Program-made: the position numbers and the translations under genes | Notes under the pieces: generated by a model | What the model was told of the DNA's origin: nothing | Database searches by the model: none | What the model saw: the letters and a program-made list of their open reading frames with translations, nothing else | Part shown: positions 31,547 to 41,361 of the stretch, one piece after another | How the letters are laid out: every line of letters starts with the position of its first letter | How positions within the stretch are numbered: the first letter of the stretch is position 1 | Assembly (NCBI GenBank): GCA_913056195.1 | Contig: CAJXMF010000008.1 | Coordinates: forward strand, 1 to 62,697 | Length of the DNA stretch: 62,697 bases | Origin: an uncultured Methylococcaceae bacterium | GTDB lineage: Bacteria > Pseudomonadota > Gammaproteobacteria > Methylococcales > Methylomonadaceae | Direction: 5' to 3'

Positions 31547-33891
31547 TGAAAGGTATCCTGTAAAAAATCATTCAGCCAATGTTTGGCCCGATCCAGCTCG
31601 GTTTCAACACAATCAGCGTTTTCTGTGGGCTCTGAGCCTTTTATAAACGGAAATTTTTGAGCGCCTTCACAGCTTTCATCGGCCAGCAATCCCGTTTTCG
31701 GATCAATCCACACCCAGACGACATTATCCGGCGGGATTAAATTCACCGCCTGCGAGGTAATTTGTCGCATCAGCCGAATCCAGACTTGCAGTGCACCACT
31801 GGCACCGGTCAGGCCGGATGGCTTGTTATCGTCACGGCCCACCCAGACGACAGAAAGATAATCGCCACTAAAGCCTGCAAACCAACTGTCCCGCAAGCCA
31901 TTGGTAGTACCGGTTTTTCCCGCCAGACCCAGTGTTTCAGGTAAATATAAATAGGCGGAACGTGCTGTCCCTTCTCTGACGACCTCCTGCAGAATCGTAT
32001 TGGTCAGATACATGGCCGCAGGGTCCACCGTCTGCCGAATACTAAACGGATAACTTTGCAAGCGTTCGCCATCTTGTGAAATCACCGCCCGAATCGAACG
32101 CAATGGTGTTGCAAAGCCATCACCCGCAAAGGTCTGATACATTTGCGTCACTTCCAGTGGCGTCAATGGCGTTGCTCCCAGCAATAATGAGGGATACAGT
32201 TTAACTTCACGTTTAACGCCCAAATGACGCAGGGTTTTGGCAATCCGGGCAACGCCGATATCCATGCCAACATGAACGGTGGCCAGATTATAGGAATGGC
32301 TCAGTGCCGTATGCAAAGGCACATCACCATGTTCACTATTGTCATAATTTTTAGGTGTCCAGTTTTTACCTTTTGGCCCCTTCACGGTAATCGCCGTATC
32401 GCTGACAGGCGTGATGACGGTATAGCGATCTGGATATTCCAGCGCTGTCAGATAAATTGCCGGTTTCATCAGTGAGCCAATCGGCCGCAACGCGTCGAGC
32501 GCACGATTAAACCCTGCAGACGAGGCATGACGGCTCCCCACCAGCGCGACGATTTCACCATTTTCCCGCCGGGTTACGATAGCCGCCGATTCCAGTTTTT
32601 TGACCCGGGGACGTTTTTCAAGCTGCTTCAGTTTGGTGCTGACTGTCTTTTGCAAAATATCCTGCGTTTGCACATCCAGCGTGGTAAAAATTCTCAAGCC
32701 TTCAGAGGTCAAATCACTTTCTTTATACTCTTGCCGGAGCTGTCGTTTGACCAGGTCGATAAATGCCGGATAACGATTCGAGGGGCGATGAACCCTGGAT
32801 ACCACATTCAGTTTTTTAGACTGTGCCGCCAGCATTTGTTTTTTGGTGATATAGCCCTGTCGATGCATTTCGCTCAACACCAGATTACGACGTTTGATCG
32901 CACGTTCGGGATAACGTCGCGGATCGTAATAGGATGGCCCTCTGACCAACGCAACCAGGGTTGCAATTTGATCCAATGACAAGGTTTGTAACGGCCGCCC
33001 AAAATAAAATTCGCTGGCCAGACCAAAACCATGCACCGAACTGGCACCATCCTGCCCTAAGTAAATTTCATTTAAATAGGCTTCGAGAATATCGTCTTTT
33101 TCAAATCGGTATTCAAGAATCAATGCCATCAGGGCTTCATTGAGCTTTCGCCACAAACTTCTTTCCGGGGTCAGATAAAAGTTTTTAACCAATTGCTGTG
33201 TTATTGTGCTGCCGCCCTGGACAAAAGCTCCTGCTCGGATATTGGCCCACATCGCACGTGCAATAGACTTGATCGACACGCCATGGTGCTGATAAAAATT
33301 GCGGTCTTCTGTGGACAACAGACCCTGGATTAAATAATCAGGGGTATTTTCCAGTTTGATCAGAATACGGTCTTCTTTTCGGGTTGGATAAAAGCTGCCG
33401 ATCTGTACCGGATCCAGCCGCACAATCGCCAGCGTTCCACGCGTTTTGAGATCGATAATATTTTTAACGCTATCTGCTTGAAACGTAACCTTGATTTTTT
33501 TACTGTCCTCCAGCACATCCCAAAATTGAAAACGGCGGGTTTTCAGATAAAAACTATCGCCCTTCCGATAATAGCTGCCAGGCGTCGATAAATGATAATC
33601 ACGGCGGTAATTCAGCTGCGACAGCAAGTCTTCAAATTGCTGGCGCTTTAATGGAAAACCTGTAAAAAATTCAATTGGATTCGCATAAACATAGGCAGGC
33701 AATGCCCAACGTTTGCCGGCAAACTGATGTCTGACGGTATAGTCCAAATAGCCGACATAACTGAAAAAAACAAAACAAAATACAGCCGTTGTCAATAACA
33801 GTGTTTTTTTCCACCATGTCAGTTTAACGGTTTTTTTCGTACGTGTTTTTTTTCGTGGGGTTTGCTTTCTGGGTTTTGTTTTTTTAGCCAT
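31543..33891 (-). CDS. mrcB: Bifunctional penicillin-binding protein 1b
   Basis: 782 residues. A basic N-terminus (about 25 residues of Lys/Arg/Thr) leads into one transmembrane helix. Next come a PBP1b UB2H-like region, the transglycosylase domain (TEDRNFYQHHGVS with the catalytic Glu, QGGSTITQQLVKNF) and the transpeptidase with GSLMKPAIYL (catalytic Ser), SHSYN and KTGTTN. It polymerises and cross-links peptidoglycan in the periplasm. It is coupled to lolA by an ATGA overlap. Confidence 0.95.
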   Translation of the reverse strand: MAKKTKPRKQTPRKKTRTKKTVKLTWWKKTLLLTTAVFCFVFFSYVGYLDYTVRHQFAGKRWALPAYVYANPIEFFTGFPLKRQQFEDLLSQLNYRRDYHLSTPGSYYRKGDSFYLKTRRFQFWDVLEDSKKIKVTFQADSVKNIIDLKTRGTLAIVRLDPVQIGSFYPTRKEDRILIKLENTPDYLIQGLLSTEDRNFYQHHGVSIKSIARAMWANIRAGAFVQGGSTITQQLVKNFYLTPERSLWRKLNEALMALILEYRFEKDDILEAYLNEIYLGQDGASSVHGFGLASEFYFGRPLQTLSLDQIATLVALVRGPSYYDPRRYPERAIKRRNLVLSEMHRQGYITKKQMLAAQSKKLNVVSRVHRPSNRYPAFIDLVKRQLRQEYKESDLTSEGLRIFTTLDVQTQDILQKTVSTKLKQLEKRPRVKKLESAAIVTRRENGEIVALVGSRHASSAGFNRALDALRPIGSLMKPAIYLTALEYPDRYTVITPVSDTAITVKGPKGKNWTPKNYDNSEHGDVPLHTALSHSYNLATVHVGMDIGVARIAKTLRHLGVKREVKLYPSLLLGATPLTPLEVTQMYQTFAGDGFATPLRSIRAVISQDGERLQSYPFSIRQTVDPAAMYLTNTILQEVVREGTARSAYLYLPETLGLAGKTGTTNGLRDSWFAGFSGDYLSVVWVGRDDNKPSGLTGASGALQVWIRLMRQITSQAVNLIPPDNVVWVWIDPKTGLLADESCEGAQKFPFIKGSEPTENADCVETELDRAKHWLNDFLQDTFQ

Positions 33892-34036
33892 GCCAGGTTA
33901 AAACGTTATATAAGGCAATGCGCTATTTTATAATGAATCCGTTTTGATTGCCGGAGTTTATAAAAAAGCGATAACGGGAAGAGTATGGAATATAGACAGA
34001 TTTGGCTTAACTGTCCCTGAACCGGTCAGCCAGCAA

Positions 34037-37000
34037 TCAGATGGAAAAATCCACGTCCACCTGTGTTTTTTTCGCCTCATGTTTGCAATAAAACTCAGTG
34101 AACACATCGGCCGGCATCGGTTTACCAAAATAATAGCCTTGACAGGCATGGCAACCGATTTGATTGAGCATTTGATATTGCTCCAGCGTTTCAACCCCTT
34201 CAGCCAGGGTTGCAAGCCCTAAAGCATTGGCGAGATCGACAATGGCTTTAACAATCGCTGCATCATCAGAGTCATCGGTCATATTCATCACAAATGAACG
34301 ATCAATTTTCAACAAATCGACATTAAAGGATTTTAAACGACTTAATGAAGAATAATCGGTGCCAAAATCATCAATCGCCAGCCTGAACCCCGCTTCCCGT
34401 AAACGGGACAGGGCCGCTTCAATGTGCTGCGGATACTGTGCCAGCCCACCTTCTGTGATTTCCAGTTCCAAACGATGAGGTGGCACGCCCGTTATTTTGC
34501 AAACACTGATAATATCATCAACAAATTCTTCTTTAATGATTTGATGAATGGAGACATTTAACGCCACATAGTTCAGAATAACCTGTTTTTCCTGGTCCCA
34601 TCGCTTGATTTGTTTGCAAACCTGTTCGGCAACCCATAGTCCAATATGATAGATCAAGCCGATTTCTTCGGCCAGACCAATAAACTCAAGCGGCGAAACC
34701 TGCCCCAATTTGGGATTATGCCAGCGTATTAGCGCTTCAGCACTGGTAATATCCTGTTCTCCCGATATTTGAGGTTGATAAACCAGGCTGAATTGATTCT
34801 GGCTTGAAGCCATTTTCAATTCGTGAATCATGTCAACGCGGTTTGTTAGCCGCTCACTCATTTCTTTACTAAAGAAACAGTATTGATTACGACCGGCATT
34901 TTTAGCCTGATACATCGCAGTATCGGCCCGCTGAATCAATTCACCGAAATTTTGACCATGATCTGGGAAAAGCACAATCCCGATACTGGCTCCCCCATAA
35001 AAAACCTGGCCATCAAAATCATGTGCCAACGATAATTTACACAGAACATCTTTAGCGATTTTTTGGCACACATTCTCAGGCGATAATAGCGTATCTGTTT
35101 TTAAATCTGTCAAAATGACGACAAACTCATCGCCACCCAGGCGCGCCAAGGTGTCCGTTTGTCTTAAACACGAGCTGATACGTTTGGCCACCGTTTTAAG
35201 CAATTCATCGCCGGCTTGATGCCCAAGCGTATCATTGACTTCTTTAAATCGATCCAGATCAATGAATAACAAAGCCGTCTTGGTTTGATGTCTGTTGGCA
35301 GTTTTCAAGACTTGTTTTATTCGGTCATAAAATAATGTACGGTTCGGCAGTCCGGTCAGCTCATCATAAAATGCCAGCGCATGAATGCGTTCCTCGGTTT
35401 GTTTTTGCTCTGTGATATCAGTAAAAGTGGTCACATAATATTGAATAGCCTGTTGATGATCTCGAACAACCGTAATGCTTAACCATTCGACAAATTTTTC
35501 ACCATTCTTACGCCGGTTCCATACCTCACCTTGCCATTGATTGTGAACTTCAAGATGTTTCTGAACAGCCGTAAAATCGACACTATGCTCTTTTGGCTGA
35601 AGAAATTGAGGCGTTTTTCCCAACACTTCGTCAATTTGATAGCCCGTTACTTTGCTAAACATCGGGTTGACATTAAGAATTCTGTGTTGCACATCGGTGA
35701 TCATCAAGCAATTCAGATTGTATTCAAACACTTTTTCGGCCAAATTTAGGGCATCAAGTGCCGTTTTAAACTCGACTTGTTCTGAAATAGTGGTGATAAT
35801 GATCTGTACAGCTTCTTGTTCATCTTTTGCCAAGCTAGCGTCAGGTAATAAATACAGACATAGCACGCCAAATACCTGATCTTCTGCTTCCAGTGGTAAT
35901 GTAAACACGCCCTGTTCAGAACATTGACCATAAGTAACTTCCTGACAATATTCTTTAACATTATCGACATGATAATGAGCCGCCAAATACAGAAGCGCCT
36001 TATTTTTGTCCTTTAAATACAATACCCCTTTCGACTCCAGCGGTAACCAGGTTAAAGAAAAAACCTCCTGCATGACCCGTTCAAACCATTCAGTTATATC
36101 CATATCATGCACGGGCAATTTCAGAATCGCATTGTTGACCCGCTGTATTTGCATATTTTGTTCTATTCGTCGATGACTTTCTTGTAACACCTGTGATACT
36201 TCGTTCATTTGCCAGGCGATCGGTGATACAAACAAGATTAACAGCATGATATCCCAAAAACCTTCCGTTTCAGGTGCGGCGCCCTCACCTAACAGCACCG
36301 GCAACAGCAGCATGATGGTGAACTCGGCCAGCACAATGATCAACAATATCTTCCATATCTGAATCGAAGTGCTTTGTAAACCTACAAACAATGCCAACAT
36401 CAGGAGCAATAATGTCGTGCTGATAATGGCGTAGACCAGAATATGGCCACTCAGCCCACCTTCCAATGCCGCCATGGAAATGCTGTTAACAGAAAAATGC
36501 GCAGCCGCCATCCCCGTATAGTGCATGGCGCTGACAGCAAAACCAAACACCATGCCACCAAGCACTAAAAAGCCGATTCTTTTAATTCTGGATCTTTCCC
36601 AGGCTTCCATGATCAACAAGCCACAAAAAGCCGCAGCGAATGTAATAAGCAGGGACAAGCCAAACAAAAGGGGGTCATATTCGATTGCAGGCTGCATGCG
36701 TAACGAAGCCATAACGGTATAATGCACGCCGGCAACAGCCATACTCAAAAAGCCGGCAACCACAAATCGTGACGTCGCATTCAAGCGCCGCCTGCCAATC
36801 ATAATCATAGCCGGAACAGCACCGGCAAGTGCCATTAAATAGGAATAACCGGTTATCGCCTTATCGTAAGCAACCGGTATAGGCATTTTACAGGCCAGCA
36901 TGCCAATAAAATGCATCGACCAGATACCGGTCGCAAAGGCGATAGCAGCGGCGACACAGCGAACATAGCGGTATCGCCTGTTCAATTGCCGTAAATTATC

Positions 37001-37084
37001 GAGCATATAAAGCGCAACGCCCGAACTGAACACGGCAATCAAGACAGAAAGAATAACAAGAGAAATTTGATAATCGGGCTTCAT
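34037..37084 (-). CDS. MHYT-GAF-PAS-GGDEF-EAL c-di-GMP signalling protein
   Basis: 1015 residues. The first 300 or so form seven to eight membrane helices with three MHYT repeats (SMHFIGM, GVHYTVM, AMHYTGM), thought to bind copper or another ligand. A GAF-like region (about 310-450) and a PAS domain (about 455-570) follow. The GGDEF domain (intact ARLGGDEFVVI near 647) and EAL domain (intact SAEALIRWH near 782, DDFGTDYSSL later) could respectively make and degrade c-di-GMP. All key motifs are present, so it may be bifunctional. It stands alone. MHYT-copper sensing would fit the copper theme of this window, but that is inference. Confidence 0.93.
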   Translation of the reverse strand: MKPDYQISLVILSVLIAVFSSGVALYMLDNLRQLNRRYRYVRCVAAAIAFATGIWSMHFIGMLACKMPIPVAYDKAITGYSYLMALAGAVPAMIMIGRRRLNATSRFVVAGFLSMAVAGVHYTVMASLRMQPAIEYDPLLFGLSLLITFAAAFCGLLIMEAWERSRIKRIGFLVLGGMVFGFAVSAMHYTGMAAAHFSVNSISMAALEGGLSGHILVYAIISTTLLLLMLALFVGLQSTSIQIWKILLIIVLAEFTIMLLLPVLLGEGAAPETEGFWDIMLLILFVSPIAWQMNEVSQVLQESHRRIEQNMQIQRVNNAILKLPVHDMDITEWFERVMQEVFSLTWLPLESKGVLYLKDKNKALLYLAAHYHVDNVKEYCQEVTYGQCSEQGVFTLPLEAEDQVFGVLCLYLLPDASLAKDEQEAVQIIITTISEQVEFKTALDALNLAEKVFEYNLNCLMITDVQHRILNVNPMFSKVTGYQIDEVLGKTPQFLQPKEHSVDFTAVQKHLEVHNQWQGEVWNRRKNGEKFVEWLSITVVRDHQQAIQYYVTTFTDITEQKQTEERIHALAFYDELTGLPNRTLFYDRIKQVLKTANRHQTKTALLFIDLDRFKEVNDTLGHQAGDELLKTVAKRISSCLRQTDTLARLGGDEFVVILTDLKTDTLLSPENVCQKIAKDVLCKLSLAHDFDGQVFYGGASIGIVLFPDHGQNFGELIQRADTAMYQAKNAGRNQYCFFSKEMSERLTNRVDMIHELKMASSQNQFSLVYQPQISGEQDITSAEALIRWHNPKLGQVSPLEFIGLAEEIGLIYHIGLWVAEQVCKQIKRWDQEKQVILNYVALNVSIHQIIKEEFVDDIISVCKITGVPPHRLELEITEGGLAQYPQHIEAALSRLREAGFRLAIDDFGTDYSSLSRLKSFNVDLLKIDRSFVMNMTDDSDDAAIVKAIVDLANALGLATLAEGVETLEQYQMLNQIGCHACQGYYFGKPMPADVFTEFYCKHEAKKTQVDVDFSI

Positions 37085-37149
37085 AATAACGGCATACTTA
37101 TCGCTGAAAAAATCTTTTTAGTTCATCTGCTCAGTATAGCCCAAAAAAA

Positions 37150-37737
37150 TCAGTACGATCTTAGTTGTATGGACACGGCACAATATCGAAAACAGCTGAG
37201 CAGATGATCATTAACCCGCCCTGTTGCCTGCATAAACGCATAGCAAATCACCGGCCCTGTAAACTTGAATCCATGCTGCTTCAGATCATGACTTAATTGA
37301 CGGGAAACAGCGGTTTCAGAGGGGACTTGTTCAGGGACTCGCCAATGGTTTTGAATCACTTCACCGTCGGTAAAATGCCACAGATAATCATTGAAGCTAT
37401 CGACCTTCTCCCGTAAATCAAGATAGGCTCTGGCGTTTTGGACGATGGCCTGCGTTTTCAGGCGATTACGGATCAATGCTGGATTGCGCAGTAATTCGGC
37501 CTGTTTTTTGTCATCATAACGCGCAATTTTTTCAGCATCAAAGCCATCGAGGGCACGACGATAAGCGTCACGTTTTTGCAAGATAGTGCGCCAGCTTAAA
37601 CCGGCCTGCAGCCCTTCCAGCAGCAAAAACTCAAACAAGCGTGCATCATCATACAACGGCACCCCCCATTCCTGATCATGATAATGTTCCTCGAGCGTTG
37701 ATTGTAACGCCCAAGGACATGTCTGCCGGGCATTCAC
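37150..37737 (-). CDS. tag: DNA-3-methyladenine glycosylase I
   Basis: 195 residues. The N-terminus CPWALQSTLEEHYHDQEWGVP, the LFEFLLLEGLQAGLSWRTIL helix and the C-terminal NDHLLSCF with zinc-ligand His and Cys match Tag. It excises 3-methyladenine from alkylated DNA. Its start follows the yajD stop directly, so it is the last gene of the gsp-yajD-tag run and probably translated from that transcript. There is no functional tie to secretion. Confidence 0.94.
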   Translation of the reverse strand: MNARQTCPWALQSTLEEHYHDQEWGVPLYDDARLFEFLLLEGLQAGLSWRTILQKRDAYRRALDGFDAEKIARYDDKKQAELLRNPALIRNRLKTQAIVQNARAYLDLREKVDSFNDYLWHFTDGEVIQNHWRVPEQVPSETAVSRQLSHDLKQHGFKFTGPVICYAFMQATGRVNDHLLSCFRYCAVSIQLRSY

Positions 37738-38091
37738 TTATTTCATCATATCCTTCAGATTAGCGAAGGGGTTGAAGGTTGCTTCATTATTCGATTTTTG
37801 TGCAGAATCATTGCCGCCATAGCGAATTTGATGTTCATAGCGCTGATGCTCGTTATCATGGCAATATAAACACAGCAACTCCCAGTTACTGCCATCTAAA
37901 GGATTATTGTCATGATTATGGTCTTTATGATGTACGGTCAATTCCGACAGGTTTTTATGATTAAATTCGCGCGCGCAGCGGCCACAAACCCACGGAAACA
38001 ATTTCAACGCTCGTTCGCGATAGCCTTGCTCTCGCTCTTCTTTATAACGCCGTGCGTCAGCAATCAGTTTTTCAGTTTTAGATTGAGTCAT
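37738..38091 (-). CDS. yajD: HNH nuclease family protein YajD
   Basis: 117 residues. The HNH fold is visible: C-x2-C (CGRCAREF), ELTVHHKDHNHDNNPLDGSNW and the second pair CLYCHDNEHQR, which gives the zinc ligands and catalytic His. YajD-type proteins are small putative nucleases without known biological role. The start overlaps the gspD stop (ATGA). The protein ends in an uncharged/acidic tail of about 35 residues. Confidence 0.88.
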   Translation of the reverse strand: MTQSKTEKLIADARRYKEEREQGYRERALKLFPWVCGRCAREFNHKNLSELTVHHKDHNHDNNPLDGSNWELLCLYCHDNEHQRYEHQIRYGGNDSAQKSNNEATFNPFANLKDMMK

Positions 38092-40211
38092 TTTTTGCCT
38101 CCTGTCATTTCGGGTTCAGTATAAATTCCGGTCAGCTTGCGCTGAAATTCGTTGGTAATCAAGCGCGCATTTTGTCGATCTCTGACCACGCGCGGGGTTA
38201 TCAGTATAACCAGCTCGGTACGTTCCTTATTTTTAGTCGTTGCCCCAAACAGAGGACCTATCAAAGGTAATTTATGCAGCCAGGGAATACCATTTTTGTC
38301 ATTCGTGTTTTTTTCACTGATCAAACCACCTAAAACGATGGTTTGCCCACTTTGAACCGCTACCGAGCTTTTGATCTGGCGTTGTTGAAATGACGGTGAA
38401 TTGATGCCGCCGGTGGTCGTTGAAATGACATCATCAGCCTTCTGGTCAATTTCCATAATCACCAGACCATTGGCGTTTACACGCGGCTTAATGGTTAAGG
38501 TAATGCCGGTATCACGCATTTGAATCGTATTGGTGACTACAGTACCTGTGCTGCTCGTGGAATTGGTATTGGTAGACTGTGACGATAAAATAGGGACTTG
38601 TTTACCGACCTGAATGGAGGCTTCCTGATTGTTCAACACCATCAGTGAGGGCGCTGAAATGACATTGGTTTTGTTATCGCTGGCATTGGCTTCCAGCACG
38701 GCGCGGATATCGCCGGAATGACTGACAAAGGCATAACCAAAACCACCGGTTGCGGCTCCCACGGCGATATCAGAGGCCGTTTTAGCCAAATCAAATCCAC
38801 CCGAACTGGCCGCGTGTGTTCCCGCGTTTTGATGTTGTAAAAACCATTTGATGCCATATTTTAATTTATCGCTTAAGGTCACTTCTACAATAGTCGCGTC
38901 GATCAAAACCTGTAACGGCATCACATCCAGTTTTTTTATTATACGATGCACCACCGCATAGTCCTGTGCACTGGCCACGACAATCAGTGCATTATTCGGC
39001 GCATCCGGGATGATTTTAACCTCACCGATATTATTTAAATTGACTTTCTTTCTTGCTGTTGCCGCCGTTTTTTGTTTTGTCTTATTGGTAATCTGAACCG
39101 TTTTACGACCCGACGCAATACTCGCCGCCTGTTTACGGTTGTTAGCGACCTGACTAAAAATATCATTCAGCGTTTCCGCCAGTTTGGACGCTTCGGCATG
39201 TTGTACCCGATAAACATTCACCCCCCCGCCGGAAGTAACATTGGCGCGATCCAGCCTTAGAACCCAGCGTTTAATTTGCTGTAACAGAGCCGCCTTAGAC
39301 GTGATTGCCAGGATGGAATTCATGCGTTCGATGGGAATAAACTGAATGAAACGCTGGCCTTCCTGATGATTGAAAACCTGTTCCAGCTCCTGAATCATTT
39401 TATCGGCATCGACACTGTGCAATGGAAACAAGCCGAAGGATCGTCCTTTCAGGGTATCGACATCGAAGCTGTGCACCATGTCCATCACCCGCGCCAGTTC
39501 GTTTGCTGTTCCAGCGGCTAAAATAATATTGCGAAAACCATCGACATGCAGAATGGTTTTATCTTGCAACAGGGGCTTGATGATTTCGGCCAGCGATTCG
39601 GCTGCCACATTGCGCACGGGAATAATGCGCACCTGATAGCCTGCCGGTAATTTTTTGTTGAAGCGGTTATAGGCGGTAAATGCGCTATTTCCCAAAGCAT
39701 CTGATTTAGGCTGAATCTGGTACACCCCATCCTGAAAAATCAATGCGGCATTATTGATTTCGAGTAACATTTCAAGGGTGGGCAATAACTCCTCGCGCAT
39801 CAAGGGTTTTGTCGTCTGCAAGGTCACGCTGCCAGCAACTTTAGGACTCAACACATAATTTTCGTGCAAAATATCGCTCAGGATAACCTTGCTCACTTCG
39901 CCCAGGTCGGCATCATCAAAATTTAAATTAAATTCACCGGATGCAGTATCGACAGAGGGTTTCCTAGCGCCGGCCGGTTTGCTGAAAAAACGCCCATTCC
40001 CTGGATACATCTCTGCCTGCAAAACGTTCTGTTGTTCGCTTTTGCCACTGTCTTTACGTAAGGATTGCAAAGCATCAGTATCTTCCGGGCGACTGCTTTC
40101 TGCTTCAACATCAATCGCTTGCAAAGGAATTTTATGGTGTAATTCCGGGCCGAGTAATTCACAACCGGATAAAAACAGGGCTAACGCAAAATAAAAGTGA
40201 AAGGTTTTCAT
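38088..40211 (-). CDS. gspD: Type II secretion secretin GspD
   Basis: 707 residues. It has a lipoprotein-type signal (lipobox LSGC, Cys17), an N0 domain (FNLNFDDADLGEVSKVIL), N1-N3 repeats (RIIPVRNVAAESLAEIIKPL), and the secretin channel domain (VISAPSLMVLNNQEASIQVGKQVPI, IVLGGLISEKNTND, ELVILITPRVV). It forms the outer-membrane exit pore. The lipid anchor in the secretin itself may reduce the need for a separate pilotin. It is the last T2SS gene, after the gspC/N-like gene with an ATGA overlap. Confidence 0.94.
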   Translation of the reverse strand: MKTFHFYFALALFLSGCELLGPELHHKIPLQAIDVEAESSRPEDTDALQSLRKDSGKSEQQNVLQAEMYPGNGRFFSKPAGARKPSVDTASGEFNLNFDDADLGEVSKVILSDILHENYVLSPKVAGSVTLQTTKPLMREELLPTLEMLLEINNAALIFQDGVYQIQPKSDALGNSAFTAYNRFNKKLPAGYQVRIIPVRNVAAESLAEIIKPLLQDKTILHVDGFRNIILAAGTANELARVMDMVHSFDVDTLKGRSFGLFPLHSVDADKMIQELEQVFNHQEGQRFIQFIPIERMNSILAITSKAALLQQIKRWVLRLDRANVTSGGGVNVYRVQHAEASKLAETLNDIFSQVANNRKQAASIASGRKTVQITNKTKQKTAATARKKVNLNNIGEVKIIPDAPNNALIVVASAQDYAVVHRIIKKLDVMPLQVLIDATIVEVTLSDKLKYGIKWFLQHQNAGTHAASSGGFDLAKTASDIAVGAATGGFGYAFVSHSGDIRAVLEANASDNKTNVISAPSLMVLNNQEASIQVGKQVPILSSQSTNTNSTSSTGTVVTNTIQMRDTGITLTIKPRVNANGLVIMEIDQKADDVISTTTGGINSPSFQQRQIKSSVAVQSGQTIVLGGLISEKNTNDKNGIPWLHKLPLIGPLFGATTKNKERTELVILITPRVVRDRQNARLITNEFQRKLTGIYTEPEMTGGKK

Positions 40212-40786
40212 AGAGTTTGAGGTTTTAATAGACTATGCTGCGGTTTCGGTTTTCTCAGAGGCCGGCGCACTGGCTTTTTTGTACGCAACCGGGATAACTG
40301 TTTTCTGGGCTTCGGTTTTCTCAGTTCAATTTCCTGTGTTTGTCCTGAGCGTTCAATGATCATCTGATCCGGAAGAATCTGTTTAATCGTCCAACCTGCG
40401 ATCTCATCGCCTGCCATTTTTTTCAGATAGTGACCAGCATTGACTTGGTCTTTTATTAGCACGACAGGTTTATTTTCAATCGTGTAAACGCCCATCAATG
40501 CAAATTGCTTAATATCATTGGTGATCGCCGCAATGCTATCATTACTGTCAGCTTCTATCGGCCTTCGACCTTCAATAAACAGCGGCCGCATAACAATTTC
40601 CTGATAATTATCCAACGGCAGTTGAGTAAACTCAATTTCAGGCAGCCGACTCTGATCGTCTGTGCTTACTGGTTGCACAATAGCTTTATCCTCGTCAACG
40701 TGGTTTAACCAGAACCATTCTAATATCAACAACCCCAGCAACAGAACTGACACCAGCGATAACAGTTTTATCAGGCTGTTTTTCAT
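40208..40786 (-). CDS. GspC/GspN-like type II secretion inner-membrane protein
   Basis: 192 residues: one N-terminal transmembrane helix (LIKLLSLVSVLLLGLLILEW), a homology-region-like periplasmic domain (MRPLFIEGRRPI, FALMGVYTIENKPVVLIKD, VNAGHYLKKMAGDEIAGWTI), and a C-terminal tail very rich in Lys, Arg and Pro. It lacks the PDZ domain of classical GspC. It would link the inner-membrane platform to GspD. Position between gspM and gspD supports the role; calling it C or N is uncertain. Confidence 0.75.
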   Translation of the reverse strand: MKNSLIKLLSLVSVLLLGLLILEWFWLNHVDEDKAIVQPVSTDDQSRLPEIEFTQLPLDNYQEIVMRPLFIEGRRPIEADSNDSIAAITNDIKQFALMGVYTIENKPVVLIKDQVNAGHYLKKMAGDEIAGWTIKQILPDQMIIERSGQTQEIELRKPKPRKQLSRLRTKKPVRRPLRKPKPQHSLLKPQTL

Positions 40787-41361
40787 GACTGCTGCCTCAA
40801 AAAGCTGACCACCTGAAAACGAATCGTTAACTGATTACTCGGTTCAATTTTACGGGTTTTGCGGTTACGCTTCCCTCGCACAGGTCGAATATCAAGTTGT
40901 TTAATAATCTTTACTGGCGTTGAGGTTTCAATGCCATGCAAAACATCGCGTAATACCGTAATATCGCCTTTCATTCTGACTTGTAAGACGATTTCTGTTA
41001 AGCCATCTCGTTCCCGCATGGGCAGAACCTGAGTGCTGTTCAACTGCCCCCCGGCATCGGCAATCAATGATTTAACGAATTTTTGTAGATCAGCAGAGGC
41101 CAGAGCCGCCGTCTCATAACGACTAAAATAACCTTGTTGCTTGAATTGTTGCCGCAACTGTTCAAGTTGCGCCTCGATCGCGCCTTCTTTAGCGGCAATT
41201 TGCTGCATTTTTTGCCACCGGAAGAGTAACTCCTGTTTTTGTTCCTGATAAGCCAGACCTTTTGACAGCAATGGGATGAACACCGCAAAACTTAACACCG
41301 CCAAAATAAAAATCAATAACCCCAGCGCCAGCCAGCGTTGTATTGCGTTGTCCCTATTCAT
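40783..41361 (-). CDS. gspM: Type II secretion protein GspM
   Basis: 192 residues from the ATG at 41361, which overlaps the gspL stop by 8 bp; a more distal start at 41391 would add 10 residues and overlap more. It has one N-terminal membrane helix (WLALGLLIFILAVLSFAVFI), a coiled-coil region (YQEQKQELLFRWQKMQQIAA) and a ferredoxin-like periplasmic domain. GspM binds GspL in the inner-membrane platform. It is identified by topology and operon position. Confidence 0.82.
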   Translation of the reverse strand: MNRDNAIQRWLALGLLIFILAVLSFAVFIPLLSKGLAYQEQKQELLFRWQKMQQIAAKEGAIEAQLEQLRQQFKQQGYFSRYETAALASADLQKFVKSLIADAGGQLNSTQVLPMRERDGLTEIVLQVRMKGDITVLRDVLHGIETSTPVKIIKQLDIRPVRGKRNRKTRKIEPSNQLTIRFQVVSFLRQQS

